DNA from: Deltaproteobacteria bacterium
GTDB taxonomy: Bacteria > Myxococcota_A > UBA9160 > UBA4427
Length of the DNA stretch: 49,522 nucleotides
Assembly: GCA_019310975.1 (NCBI GenBank)
Contig: JAFDDH010000005.1
Span: forward strand, 1 to 49,522
Direction: 5' to 3'
The translations under genes and the position numbers were made by a program. Shown piece by piece: positions 1-8,340 of the stretch (positions are counted from its first letter, which is position 1; each line of letters opens with the position of its first letter). The notes under the pieces are model-generated. The model worked only from the letters and a program-made list of their open reading frames with translations. It was not told the DNA's origin and ran no database searches.

Positions 1-207
1 GTCCGGAGCGCGGCGTCCGATCCACTCGAAGGCTTCGGCCGCCATGGCGGCGAGTACAGGCTCGCCACCGATGTGATGCGTGTCGACGCCGCGCAGCAGG
101 CAGGCAGCGAAACGCTCGAAGAGCGCACGGCGCTCCGGCTCGATGTCGTCGGCGGCGGCATCGATCAACTGGTCCAGGGTGTCGGAGGGATCGAGGGAGT
201 CGGTCAT
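1..207 (-). CDS. Probable NAD-specific glutamate dehydrogenase, N-terminal fragment
   Basis: The minus frame starts at an ATG complementary to 205-207 and runs open off the left edge, giving 69 residues beginning MTDSLDPSDTLDQLIDAAAD. The segment FAACLLRGVDTHHIG followed by a helix ending WIGRRAPD resembles the N-terminus of the very large (about 1600 residue) bacterial NAD-dependent glutamate dehydrogenases, which catalyse oxidative deamination of glutamate to 2-oxoglutarate. No catalytic residues lie in this piece, so the call rests on a short, weakly conserved region. It is transcribed divergently from the sulfur genes on the right. Confidence 0.45.
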   Translation of the reverse strand, partial: MTDSLDPSDTLDQLIDAAADDIEPERRALFERFAACLLRGVDTHHIGGEPVLAAMAAEAFEWIGRRAPD

Positions 208-550
208 CGGCGTCGAGTGTAGTGCGGGGCCATGCCTCGCGAGGGCCCGCCACGATCGGTCGTGGTGCATGGCGATTGGCGGGCCCGCCCCCCAGCCCGG
301 CGCGGGACGGACCCGGCGCGAGCGCTGGCGGACGCGACCCATTGCAGGGCCCGGCCGCGCTTTCTACCTTATGGAGTCCGGGCCCGCCAAAAAATAACTG
401 ATCGGAATACTGTAGAATTTCAGGATCGCGGATCCGTTGGGGTCCGGGGCGGTCCGATCCGGTGCGCCGGCCCCCGAGCACCCCGGCGGGCAGGTAGGGC
501 AGAATCGGGCGGCGGCACGGGAGCCGCACGACGCGAGCGAGGTGGGAGCA
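208..550. promoter_or_regulatory. Divergent intergenic region with an AT-rich candidate promoter
   Basis: This gap separates the leftward fragment from the rightward sulfur operon. It is very GC-rich except for 389-421, where an A-rich stretch is followed by ATCGGAATACTGTAGAAT. TAGAAT at 413-418 is a possible -10 box, but no good -35 lies 17 bases upstream. Such an AT-rich island before a cys operon could be a regulator site. I cannot name the regulator. No convincing gene is seen in the gap. Confidence 0.3.
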
Positions 551-844
551 ATGCCGCAGGTGGTCATCGCGAATCGGCTTCGGGACGGCATCGTCGTCTT
601 CCTTGGCGCCGATCGCAGGTGGATGGAGCGGGTCCAGGACTGCGCGCCGGCGATCTCGCCCGAGGACGCCGAGAAGATCCTCGACCTGGGCCTACAGGCC
701 GAGCGCGACCAGGAAGTCGTGGGTCCGATCCTGGCTGACGTGGAGCAGCGCGACGACGGCTGGTTTCCCATCAAGCGCCGCGAAGCCATCCGGGCCGCGG
801 GTCCGACCCATCGCGCCGACCTGGGCAAGCAAGCGGAGGACTAG
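551..844 (+). CDS. DUF2849 family protein, sulfite-reductase-associated
   Basis: Encodes 97 residues starting MPQVVIANRLRDGIVVFLGA. The ATG follows GGTGGGAG, and the protein-like sequence begins exactly there although the frame is open further upstream. The C-terminal segment FPIKRREAIRAAGPTHRADL, ending DLGKQAED, is the typical DUF2849 ending. DUF2849 genes are known to sit directly before cysI-type reductases in many proteobacteria, and this one is one base from cysI. Its biochemical role is not established. A small accessory or regulatory factor for sulfite reduction is only a guess from context. Confidence 0.85.
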   Translation: MPQVVIANRLRDGIVVFLGADRRWMERVQDCAPAISPEDAEKILDLGLQAERDQEVVGPILADVEQRDDGWFPIKRREAIRAAGPTHRADLGKQAED

Positions 845-845
845 C

Positions 846-2504
846 ATGTATCGATACGACGAGTACGATCGAGAATTCGTGGAGCAGCGCGCGAAGCAGT
901 TTGCCCGCCAGGTAGAGCGACGCCTTGCGGGGGAGCTCAGCGAAGAGCAATTCCTGCCGCTGCGTCTGATGAACGGCCTCTATCTCCAGCTCCACGCCTA
1001 CATGCTGCGGATCAATGTCCCCTACGGCTGTCTGAACACCACGCAGCTGCGCAAGCTCGCCCACATCGCCCGGGTCTACGACAAGGGATATGGACACTGG
1101 ACCACGCGCCAGAACATGCAGTTCAACTGGATCAAGCTCGACGACATGCCCGAGATCCTGCTCGAACTGGCCTCGGTGGAGATGCACGGCATCCAGAGCA
1201 GCGGCAACTGCATCCGCAACATCACGGCCGACGAGTACGCGGGCGTTGCGGCCGACGAGCTCGAGGATCCGCGTGTCTACTGCGAGCTGCTGCGCCAGTG
1301 GTCGAGCCTGCACCCCGAGTTCAGCTTCCTGCCGCGCAAGTTCAAGATCGCGATCACGGGTGCGCGCCACGACCGCGCCGCCGTGCTGGCCCACGACATC
1401 GGGCTGCGCCTGCACGAGAACGACTCCGGCGAGTCGGGCTTCGAGGTCTTCGTGGGTGGCGGCCTCGGTCGCACCCCCTTCGTCGGCAAGTCGATTCGAG
1501 ACTTCGTGGCGACAAGGGACATCCTCGCCTACTGCGAAGCCGTCCTCCGCGTGTACAACCAGCTGGGCCGGCGCGACAACAAATTCAAGGCCCGTATCAA
1601 GATCCTGGTCCACGAAATGGGCGCCGCGGCCTTCGCCGAACTCGTCGAGAAGGAGTACGAATTCATCAAGGATGGGGCGCTCGAGCTGGCGAAAGAGGAG
1701 GTCGAACGCATCCGCATGCATTTCGCGCCGCCCGCCTACGAGTCGCTGCCCGACGTGTCGCCTGCACTCGAGTCGCAGAAGGCCGAGGACACGGCGTTCG
1801 CGACCTGGTGCAAGAACCAGCTGGCCGCCCACAAGCAGCCGGGCTACGCGATCGTCAATATCTCCTGCACGCCCATCGGCAAGCCCCCGGGCGACATCGC
1901 CTGCGATCAGATGGAGGCATTGGCGGACCTGGCCGACGAGTTCAATTTCGGCGAGCTGCGCGTGACCCATAATCAGAACCTGGTGTTTACGGACATCCGC
2001 AAGCAGGACCTCCACGCGCTCTGGCAGAAGCTGGTCCCCCTCGGCCTATCGACCCCCAACCATGGCCTGATCACGGACACGATCTGCTGCCCGGGACTCG
2101 ACTACTGTGCGCTGGCCAACGCCCGCTCGATCCCGCTCGCGGAGAAGATCTCCGAACGCTTCGCCGACCAGGAACGACAGGAGGAGATCGGCGAGATCTA
2201 TCTCAATCTGTCCGGCTGCATCAACGCCTGCGGCCACCATCACGTGGGCCATATCGGCATCGTCGGCGTGGACAAGAAGAACAGCGAGCTCTATCAGCTG
2301 ATGCTCGGCGGCTCTGCGGACGAGAACGCCTCGTTGGGCAAGATCCTCGGACCGGGCTTCGACGAGGATGGCATCGTAAACGCCGTGGAGAAGGTCGTGG
2401 ACACCTACCTCGAGATCCGCGAGGAGGGCGAGAAGTTCATCGACACCTACCGGCGCGTTGGCCCCGGCCCCTTCAAGGAGAACGTGTACCGTGCCCCTGC
2501 TTAA
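846..2504 (+). CDS. cysI: Siroheme-dependent sulfite/nitrite reductase (hemoprotein subunit)
   Basis: A 552-residue protein of the nitrite/sulfite reductase family, which carries out six-electron reduction of sulfite to sulfide (or nitrite to ammonia) at a coupled 4Fe-4S/siroheme centre. The ATG at 846 follows GGAGG. An early segment, HWTTRQNMQFNWIKL, is the substrate-channel region of the N-terminal half. The C-terminal half carries the cluster cysteines as CCPGLDYC and, about 40 residues later, SGCINACGHHH. The neighbours (DUF2849, DUF934, cysteine synthase) favour assimilatory sulfite reduction over nitrite reduction. There is no flavoprotein cysJ nearby, so the electron donor is probably ferredoxin or encoded elsewhere. 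The 3' end overlaps the next gene by 14 bases. Confidence 0.9.
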   Translation: MYRYDEYDREFVEQRAKQFARQVERRLAGELSEEQFLPLRLMNGLYLQLHAYMLRINVPYGCLNTTQLRKLAHIARVYDKGYGHWTTRQNMQFNWIKLDDMPEILLELASVEMHGIQSSGNCIRNITADEYAGVAADELEDPRVYCELLRQWSSLHPEFSFLPRKFKIAITGARHDRAAVLAHDIGLRLHENDSGESGFEVFVGGGLGRTPFVGKSIRDFVATRDILAYCEAVLRVYNQLGRRDNKFKARIKILVHEMGAAAFAELVEKEYEFIKDGALELAKEEVERIRMHFAPPAYESLPDVSPALESQKAEDTAFATWCKNQLAAHKQPGYAIVNISCTPIGKPPGDIACDQMEALADLADEFNFGELRVTHNQNLVFTDIRKQDLHALWQKLVPLGLSTPNHGLITDTICCPGLDYCALANARSIPLAEKISERFADQERQEEIGEIYLNLSGCINACGHHHVGHIGIVGVDKKNSELYQLMLGGSADENASLGKILGPGFDEDGIVNAVEKVVDTYLEIREEGEKFIDTYRRVGPGPFKENVYRAPA

Positions 2505-2979
2505 GGACGGCAAGCTGACGGACGATCCCTTCGTCTACGTGGACGGCGATGCAGAGATCCCTGCTGATCGCGCAATCATCGTTCCGCTGGCACGCTGGAA
2601 ATCCGATCGGGATGCATTGCGGGGGCGCAGCGCAGGTCTCGGTGTGCGGCTGAAGAGCGACGAGTCGCCGGCGGAGATCGCCGATGACCTCGACTCGCTG
2701 GCCGTCGTGGCCCTCGACTTCCCAGTCTTCAAGGACGGGCGCTCCTATAGCTCGGCCCGGCTGCTGCGCGAGCGCTACGGCTACCAGGGCGAGGTCCGTG
2801 CGGTCGGGGACGTTGGGCTCGAGCAATTGCATTTCATGCAGCGCGCGGGCTTCGACGCCTTCGAGATCGATAGCGACGATCCCGAGAAGGACTGGCAGAC
2901 CGCCCAGGGCGACGTGAGCATCTGGTATCAGCCCACCGGCGACGGACGGCCCACGGTGGCTCAGCAGCGCAAGTCCTGA
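2491..2979 (+). CDS. DUF934 family protein
   Basis: 162 residues beginning (V)PLLKDGKLTDDPFVYVDGDA, read from a GTG at 2491 that overlaps the 3' end of the reductase gene. An ATG further upstream would add only residues translated out of the reductase frame. DUF934 proteins are encoded next to cysI/cysH in many proteobacteria and their function is unsettled. The middle of the protein (FPVFKDGRSYSSARLLRERY) is the family's most conserved part. Translational coupling to the reductase is implied by the overlap. Confidence 0.85.
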   Translation: MPLLKDGKLTDDPFVYVDGDAEIPADRAIIVPLARWKSDRDALRGRSAGLGVRLKSDESPAEIADDLDSLAVVALDFPVFKDGRSYSSARLLRERYGYQGEVRAVGDVGLEQLHFMQRAGFDAFEIDSDDPEKDWQTAQGDVSIWYQPTGDGRPTVAQQRKS

Positions 2980-3017
2980 GAACGCTTCGCCACCACGCCT
3001 TTCCTACTCCCTCTTAT

Positions 3018-3076
3018 CGCCCCACTACTCGCCCCACTACTCGCCCACTACTCGCCCCACTACTCGCCCCACTACA
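3018..3076. repeat. Five tandem 12-bp units upstream of the cysteine synthase gene
   Basis: The unit CGCCCCACTACT occurs at 3018-3029, 3030-3041, 3053-3064 and, with its last base changed, 3065-3076. A one-base-shorter copy, CGCCCACTACT, occupies 3042-3052. The array ends 16 bases before the start codon at 3093. It has no coding value in the genes around it. Confidence 0.95.
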
Positions 3077-3092
3077 CCGCCAGGAGAGCCCC

Positions 3093-4103
3093 ATGGATAT
3101 CCGCGATGGATTCGTTGGCAGCGTCGGCCACACACCGCTGATCCGTCTGGGGAAGGTGTCCGAGGAAACCGGCTGCGAGATCCTGGGCAAGGCCGAGTTC
3201 CTGAACCCCGGCGGCAGCGTGAAGGACCGCGCCGCGCTGGCGATCGTGCTCGACGCCGAGAAGAGGGGCGAGCTGCGCCCGGGTGGAACGATTGTCGAAG
3301 GCACTGCGGGCAACACCGGTATCGGTCTCGCGCTGGTCGGCAACGCACGCGGCTACAAGACCGTGATCGTCATCCCCGACACCCAGAGCCAGGAGAAGAA
3401 GGATATGCTGCGGCTCTGTGGCGCGGATCTGCGCGAGGTGCCGGCGGTCCCGTACAAGAATCCCGAGAACTACGTCCATGTATCGCGCCGGCTGGCGGAG
3501 GAGATCGCCGAGAAGGAGCCGAATGGCGCCATCTGGGCCAACCAATTTGACAACACCGCCAACCGCCTGGGTCATTACCAGACCACGGGCCCCGAGATCT
3601 GGGAGCAGACCGATGGCCGTGTGGACGCCTTCATCTGCGCCGTGGGGACCGGCGGCTCGCTCTGGGGCGTGGCGACGGCGCTCAAGGAACGCGATCCCGA
3701 TGTGCAGATCGGTCTGGCGGATCCCGAGGGCGCCTGCATCTATAGCTACTACAGAGAGGGCGAGCTCAAGAGCGAGGGCAGCTCGATCACCGAGGGAATC
3801 GGCCAGGGGCGCATCACCGCCAACATCGAGGGTACGCCCGTCGACATGCCACACAAGATTCCGGACAGCGAGTGGCTGCCGGTCGTCTTCGACCTGCTGG
3901 AGTACGAGGGATTGTGCCTGGGCGGGTCGAGCGGAATCAACGTCGCCGGCGCAATCCGGATCGCGAAGGAATTGGGACCCGGCAAGACCATCGTGACACT
4001 GCTCTGCGACAGCGGGACACGCTATCAGAGCAAGATGTTCAATCCCGAGTTCCTGCGCTCCAAGGGATTGCCGACACCGCCCTGGCTGGATGGCGTCGCT
4101 TGA
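3093..4103 (+). CDS. cysK: Cysteine synthase family PLP enzyme
   Basis: 336 residues, fold-type II PLP enzyme. It is expected to condense O-acetylserine with sulfide to form cysteine, using the sulfide made by the upstream reductase. Lys44 in NPGGSVKDRAA is the PLP-binding lysine. GTAGNTGIG is the substrate-binding asparagine loop and VGTGGS is the phosphate-binding loop. The ATG follows CAGGAGAG. A cystathionine-beta-synthase-like activity on another serine ester is possible, because the sequence alone does not settle the acceptor substrate. It is separated from the DUF934 gene by the 12-bp repeat array but is probably in the same transcript. Confidence 0.88.
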   Translation: MDIRDGFVGSVGHTPLIRLGKVSEETGCEILGKAEFLNPGGSVKDRAALAIVLDAEKRGELRPGGTIVEGTAGNTGIGLALVGNARGYKTVIVIPDTQSQEKKDMLRLCGADLREVPAVPYKNPENYVHVSRRLAEEIAEKEPNGAIWANQFDNTANRLGHYQTTGPEIWEQTDGRVDAFICAVGTGGSLWGVATALKERDPDVQIGLADPEGACIYSYYREGELKSEGSSITEGIGQGRITANIEGTPVDMPHKIPDSEWLPVVFDLLEYEGLCLGGSSGINVAGAIRIAKELGPGKTIVTLLCDSGTRYQSKMFNPEFLRSKGLPTPPWLDGVA

Positions 4104-4342
4104 CTCCGACCGAGCGCTCGGGTACAAGACTCTTCATGGCAAGACTCATCATGGCATCTCCGATCAGCTGCCTCGGGACCGCGACGCACACGCGCATCGC
4201 GCTCGCCCCGTCGAATGCGTGCGCCGGCCCGCTCCTTTGTGAGCTCGGCTGGTGGAAGCGCACGTCGACTCGGGCAGGAGGAACGTGTCCCGGCTGAAAC
4301 CACGCAGACAGCCAGCACACATAGCGATACACAAAGAGCTTC
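4104..4342. other. Non-coding stretch between cysK and its terminator
   Basis: No convincing gene is visible. A near-perfect 15-base duplication, CAAGACTCTTCATGG then CAAGACTCATCATGG, lies at about 4124-4153, just after the cysK stop. The remainder leads into the terminator at 4343. Confidence 0.5.
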
Positions 4343-4375
4343 AACCCCTCCTGCCCTACGGCCGGAGGGGTTTTT
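4343..4375 (+). terminator. Rho-independent terminator after the sulfur operon
   Basis: A perfect 9-bp stem pairs AACCCCTCC (4343-4351) with GGAGGGGTT (4364-4372) around a 12-base loop, and a run of five T starts at 4371. It lies 240 bases after the cysK stop and 55 before the MFS gene start. Confidence 0.85.
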
Positions 4376-4429
4376 CTTGGGCGCGTTCCGAGAGCCACTG
4401 CCGGCGGAATCGAGCCCAAGGAGAATCCG

Positions 4430-5653
4430 ATGTCCGAGCAAGTCCTGAGTGCCCGCGGCCCAATGCCGCCCGCCGCTGCGCGAAGTGCGCGCCCACCGCT
4501 GCTGACGCGCCGCTTCGTCGCGCTCTTGATCGCGCAGTCGAGCTTTGGCTTCGCCTTCTCGAGCTTCTTCTTGCTGCCCAAATTCCTGGCCGACGAGCTC
4601 GGCGTGGGTCCGGCCGCCATCGGCCTATTGCACGCCACGCACAGCGCCTCCGCGGTGGTCGGGCTGCTGGTGATGGGTGTGGTCGTCGATCGCTTCGGGC
4701 GACGCCGCTTCCTCACCGCAGGTGGACTGCTGATGGCGGCCGCGTCGCTGGCCTTCGTGACCACCTCCGAGTTCGGCCCGCTCCTCTACGCGTTGCGTGT
4801 CCTGCAGGGGCTCGCATTCGCGATGGCGTTCGTGGCCGGTGCGGCACTCGCGGTCGATCAGGCGCCGTCCGAGCGACTCGGCCAGGCCCTCGGCCTCTTT
4901 GGCGTCTCGATGCTAGCGATGAACGCGCTCGCACCGGTCGCCGTCGAAACGCTCGCCATGCGGCTCGGCTGGGGCCCGGCCTTCGCCACAGCGGCGGCGG
5001 GTGCGCTGCTCTGCGCCCTCCTCTCGCGCCTGCTCTACGAGCACCCACACGAGCCGGCAGCGGACGCCGGTCCGCGCAGTCTGCTGCGCGTGGCCCGACG
5101 ACCCGAGCAGCTGCGCGCGGGCGCCGTGATCGCGCTGGTCGGCAGCTGCTTCGGCTCGCTCTTCGTATTCGGACAGCTCTACGCGATCGAGATCGGCCTG
5201 CACGAGGTCCACGCGCTCTTCACCGCCTATGCGATCGCCGCACTGACGGTCCGCCTCGGCTTCGGACAGCTCGGCGACCGCCTGGGAAGGATCCGCGTCT
5301 CGGCGGCGGCGCTGATCGTCTACGCGGCCGGCGCATTCGCGATGCCCGAGCTGGCCACGCTCGGGTTGGCCCCGATCGGTGCCGTCTTCGGACTCGCGCA
5401 CGGGCTCTTCTACCCGACCTACAACGCCACCGTGGTCGACGGCGCACCGCCCGGCGAGCGCGGCAAGATCGTCGCCCTCTTCCAGGGATGGTTCAATGTG
5501 GGGATGGGCGCGGGCAGCTTCGCACTCGGCTTGCTGGCGGAGCGATCCGGCTACGAGGCCGTCTTCTGGGTCTCGGGCGCTGGCATCCTGCTGGCGCTGG
5601 GGATCCTGCTGGGGGGGCGTCGGCCGCGAGCCGGATCGATTCAGCCTACTTGA
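4430..5653 (+). CDS. Major facilitator superfamily (MFS) transporter
   Basis: 407 residues with about 12 hydrophobic segments. VDRFGRRRFL after the second segment is the MFS loop 2-3 signature, and a related motif, GQLGDRLGRIR, marks the second half. The ATG follows AAGGAG at 4419-4424. The substrate cannot be read from the sequence. The 3' end overlaps the convergent cyclase gene by 8 bases, so the two stop codons are interlocked. Confidence 0.85.
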   Translation: MSEQVLSARGPMPPAAARSARPPLLTRRFVALLIAQSSFGFAFSSFFLLPKFLADELGVGPAAIGLLHATHSASAVVGLLVMGVVVDRFGRRRFLTAGGLLMAAASLAFVTTSEFGPLLYALRVLQGLAFAMAFVAGAALAVDQAPSERLGQALGLFGVSMLAMNALAPVAVETLAMRLGWGPAFATAAAGALLCALLSRLLYEHPHEPAADAGPRSLLRVARRPEQLRAGAVIALVGSCFGSLFVFGQLYAIEIGLHEVHALFTAYAIAALTVRLGFGQLGDRLGRIRVSAAALIVYAAGAFAMPELATLGLAPIGAVFGLAHGLFYPTYNATVVDGAPPGERGKIVALFQGWFNVGMGAGSFALGLLAERSGYEAVFWVSGAGILLALGILLGGRRPRAGSIQPT

Positions 5654-6587
5654 TGGCGAGCGGATTCAGCGGTGATCCGGTGCCCCCCGTGATCGGCAGT
5701 GCCTGAGCGACCAGCTGGAACTCCCACACATCATCCTTCGCGCAATCGGCCGCCAGATCCTCGAGGAACCAGAACTCGCCGAGGTGAAGACCCAGATTGG
5801 TCAGCGCCAGCATGTGGAAGGGGACCCAGACGCCCTCGAGCACGTCGCTTGCCTCGACCATCGAGTTGTCGGCCGCGACGGCGGCCACGCGACGTTCGTG
5901 CAGCCATGTCGCCGTGCGCCAGTGGAGGCCGGGTTCGGGGCGGCGGAACGCCGTCCAGTCCGTAAAGCCCTTGGTATCGATCATCTGGCCCGTGCGCACG
6001 ACCAGGATATCGCCCTCACCCACGTGCACGGCCTGGCGGGCCTCCGCCTGCTCGAGATCGTCGATGCTGATCGCATAGCCGTCAGCCAGCTGGTCCACGC
6101 CCTTGAGACGCGCGATGTCGAGCAGGACTCCTCTCGAGACCAGGTCGCCGTGGACCTTGTCGATCCCGTTGCGGCCGGCGCCGCTCGAATCGACCACCGA
6201 GGCCGGAAAACCATTGTAGAGCGTCTCGTCGTAGTAGATATGACAGAGCGCATCCCACTGGGTTCCGCCCTGGACCGTCATGGCAAGGAAGTCGTCGGTA
6301 TAGCGGCAGTTCTCTCCCAGCTCGAATCCCGATTTCGGATCACAACCGGTGGCCGTCATGAAGTGGAGCGGGTTGATGCGACCGCCCGCACCCACTTGGG
6401 GCCCCATCGAGTTGACGGGAATCGAGAGCGGGAAGCTGCGGCCGGTTCGGACGAGAGTGGCCGCCTCGCGTCGCTTCTCGTCAGTGATGTAGTTCAGCGC
6501 ACCACGCTCGTCCTCGGCGCCCCAACGACCCCAGTTGCGCAGACTCTTGACCAGCTCCCTGAACTCGGCGATGTCCGACATGCGCAT
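5646..6587 (-). CDS. Cyclase family (PF04199) metal-dependent hydrolase
   Basis: 313 residues from the ATG at 6587, which has GGGAG upstream. A longer upstream start exists but adds a low-complexity tail. The family includes kynurenine formamidase and isatin hydrolase, with the metal motif HxGTHxDxPxH. Here the motif reads QGGTQWDALCH, so the usual first two histidines are glutamines while the aspartate and last histidine remain. This points to the large uncharacterised subfamily with G-(S/T)-Q-x-D-x-L-x-H. It lies 78 bases after the LLM oxidoreductase gene on the same strand and probably shares its transcript, suggesting ring cleavage or hydrolysis of an oxidised compound. Confidence 0.8.
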   Translation of the reverse strand: MRMSDIAEFRELVKSLRNWGRWGAEDERGALNYITDEKRREAATLVRTGRSFPLSIPVNSMGPQVGAGGRINPLHFMTATGCDPKSGFELGENCRYTDDFLAMTVQGGTQWDALCHIYYDETLYNGFPASVVDSSGAGRNGIDKVHGDLVSRGVLLDIARLKGVDQLADGYAISIDDLEQAEARQAVHVGEGDILVVRTGQMIDTKGFTDWTAFRRPEPGLHWRTATWLHERRVAAVAADNSMVEASDVLEGVWVPFHMLALTNLGLHLGEFWFLEDLAADCAKDDVWEFQLVAQALPITGGTGSPLNPLAIK

Positions 6588-6665
6588 CGTGCTCCCATAC
6601 TGGGACGCCTCGGCCGATCGCGTATGCGACCGCATCCGGAGCGCCGGTTGAGTGCGGACCAAAGG

Positions 6666-7790
6666 CTAGCGGAATCGCGGCAGCACCTTCTCGCCGAGCA
6701 GACGGATCGACTCGAGGACTTTCTCGTGCGGGCAGTCCCAGGTCGTGGTCGGGATCAGCACGAGCTGGTCGAAGCCCACGTCCTGGAAGCGAGCGATGGT
6801 ATCGGCCACCTCGTCCGGGCTCCCCACGCAGATGCCGTTCTGGTGGTGGAACTCGAATGAGCTCTCGCCGGCCGCGATCGGCCCCTGGAGATTCGGGTCG
6901 TTCCCTGCCTCGCGGATCAGCTCGCGAAGCTTGGTCTGCGGAATCGGACGCGGCAGATCCTTCAGCTTCTCGGCAAAGTCGGGAATCGTGTCGAAATACA
7001 CAGAGAAGTGTGCAGCCACCTCGGCGCCACCACGGCCATAGAGTGCGCGCGCCTCGTCGCCGTCCTCTAGACAGAGCGAGGGCGAGATGGTCATGATCTT
7101 GTTGTTCACGACCTCGCTTATCGGCTCGACCTTCTCGATGGCGGATTTGTACGTCTCGACGAGTGGGCGCAGCAGCTCGGGATCGGAGAAGTTGAACATC
7201 GCCGCACCGAGCCCCATCCGGCCGGCCACCTCGATCGTGCCCGGATTCGACGACGTCACCCAGAGCGGCGGATGCGGCTTCTGGACCGGCTTGGGAAGGA
7301 TGCAACGCTCGGGAACCTGGAAGTGCTTCCCGTCCCACGAGAAGAGATCCTGGGTCCACATCTTCGGGATCGCCCGGATCGCCTCCTCCCACATCTCGCG
7401 CGACTCCTCGTTGCTCACACCGAAGGTGTTGACCTCGGTCGAGCCGCTACCACGCCCGGTGCCGAGCTCGACGCGACCATGGGTCAGGATGTCGATCATC
7501 GCGATCTGCTCGGCGACGCGAACCGGATGGTTGATGGTCGGACACAGGTTGAAGATCCCGGTGACGACCCGGATATTCTTCGTCTGCAGGCCCACCGCGA
7601 GACACGAGAGATGTGAAGAGGAGTTGTGGGAATACTCCTCAAGACAGTGATGTTCGGGCGCCCAGAAAGTGTCGAACCCCGCCGCATCCGCCGCGATCCC
7701 CACCTCGATGTCACGGCGGATCCGCAGCGGCTCTTTGACTTCCCACGGCCTGGGGCCAACGGACGCACCTTGAAATACTCCGAATTCCAT
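6666..7790 (-). CDS. LLM-class (luciferase-like) flavin-dependent oxidoreductase
   Basis: 374 residues of the bacterial luciferase-like monooxygenase family, which uses reduced FMN (or F420 in some members) to oxidise organic substrates. Typical features are the N-terminal strand MEFGVFQGA, DAAGFDTFWAPEHH, the segment HGRVELGTGRGSGSTE and a C-terminal VGSPDEVADTIARFQDVGFD. The ATG has AGGAGAG upstream. The substrate is unknown. The cyclase-family hydrolase gene follows on the same strand. Confidence 0.85.
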   Translation of the reverse strand: MEFGVFQGASVGPRPWEVKEPLRIRRDIEVGIAADAAGFDTFWAPEHHCLEEYSHNSSSHLSCLAVGLQTKNIRVVTGIFNLCPTINHPVRVAEQIAMIDILTHGRVELGTGRGSGSTEVNTFGVSNEESREMWEEAIRAIPKMWTQDLFSWDGKHFQVPERCILPKPVQKPHPPLWVTSSNPGTIEVAGRMGLGAAMFNFSDPELLRPLVETYKSAIEKVEPISEVVNNKIMTISPSLCLEDGDEARALYGRGGAEVAAHFSVYFDTIPDFAEKLKDLPRPIPQTKLRELIREAGNDPNLQGPIAAGESSFEFHHQNGICVGSPDEVADTIARFQDVGFDQLVLIPTTTWDCPHEKVLESIRLLGEKVLPRFR

Positions 7791-8340
7791 CTGCCTGCTC
7801 TCTCCTGGTGTCGCGGCGACGCGTTGCAGTGCATGTCAATCATACTTGTGGAAGCCATTCCAACACACGCCGATGGTGTAATTTCCAGTCACGGACCGAC
7901 CCAGCTCTGACGCCTAATGTCACCTAATGTCACCTAATGTCATAGGGCTGGAAGCCTGACATTCACGCGTCGACGTGACGACCGAAAACGGGCCGGAAAT
8001 GGGAGAGATGAGGCGCATCGTATCGGGCGGACTCCTGGCTCTCGCGCCCGCGATCGTCTGGCTCGTGAGGGCGCCCGACACGAGTCGAGAGTCGAGTGGG
8101 ATCAGGAAGGGGTTGCGGGGTGAGCCGCTCGGCCCGGTCCCACCCAAGCAGGGGGTGGCCCAACCGGGCACGCACCCGCAGGACGAGGCGCCGTCAGGCG
8201 ACGCGCAGACTCGTCGTCCAGCTCGACGGCCGCAGGTGTCTCGAGGGCTACTCGAGTTGCTATGGCCGACGCCCAGGCCGACGCTCCGACCGACGCCCCA
8301 GCCGAAGCACCGGGCGACTCCTGTCGCGCCGGAGTGACGT
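7791..8340. other. 550-base intergenic region with candidate control sites and one doubtful small ORF
   Basis: Upstream of the leftward LLM gene lies the inverted repeat TGGAAGCCATTCCA (7849-7862). On the minus strand there is also TATGAT (complement of 7839-7844), a reasonable -10 box. A 10-bp tandem repeat follows at 7911-7940. On the plus strand a frame from about 8008 to 8337 begins MRRIVSGGLLALAPAIVWLV, which looks like a membrane or signal segment, but the rest is proline- and arginine-rich and unconvincing. I do not call a gene here. Confidence 0.4.
7911..7940. repeat. Three tandem 10-bp units
   Basis: CGCCTAATGT, CACCTAATGT, CACCTAATGT run back to back and are followed by CAT. Read on the other strand they give TGACATTAGG repeated. 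The 10-bp period places each unit on the same face of the helix. Confidence 0.9.

Noticed and set aside
771-2015. Long minus-strand open frame (414 codons)
   Set aside because: It lies antisense to the siroheme reductase, whose motifs are unambiguous; the antisense product is low-complexity and has no ribosome site.
2980-3092. SAM or cysteine-type riboswitch before cysK
   Set aside because: The leader is filled by the 12-bp repeat; no conserved riboswitch stems are visible.
8008-8337. Possible signal-peptide protein MRRIVSGGLLALAPAIVWLV
   Set aside because: The hydrophobic start is attractive, but the remainder is Pro/Arg-rich with no ribosome site of note; not enough to call a gene.
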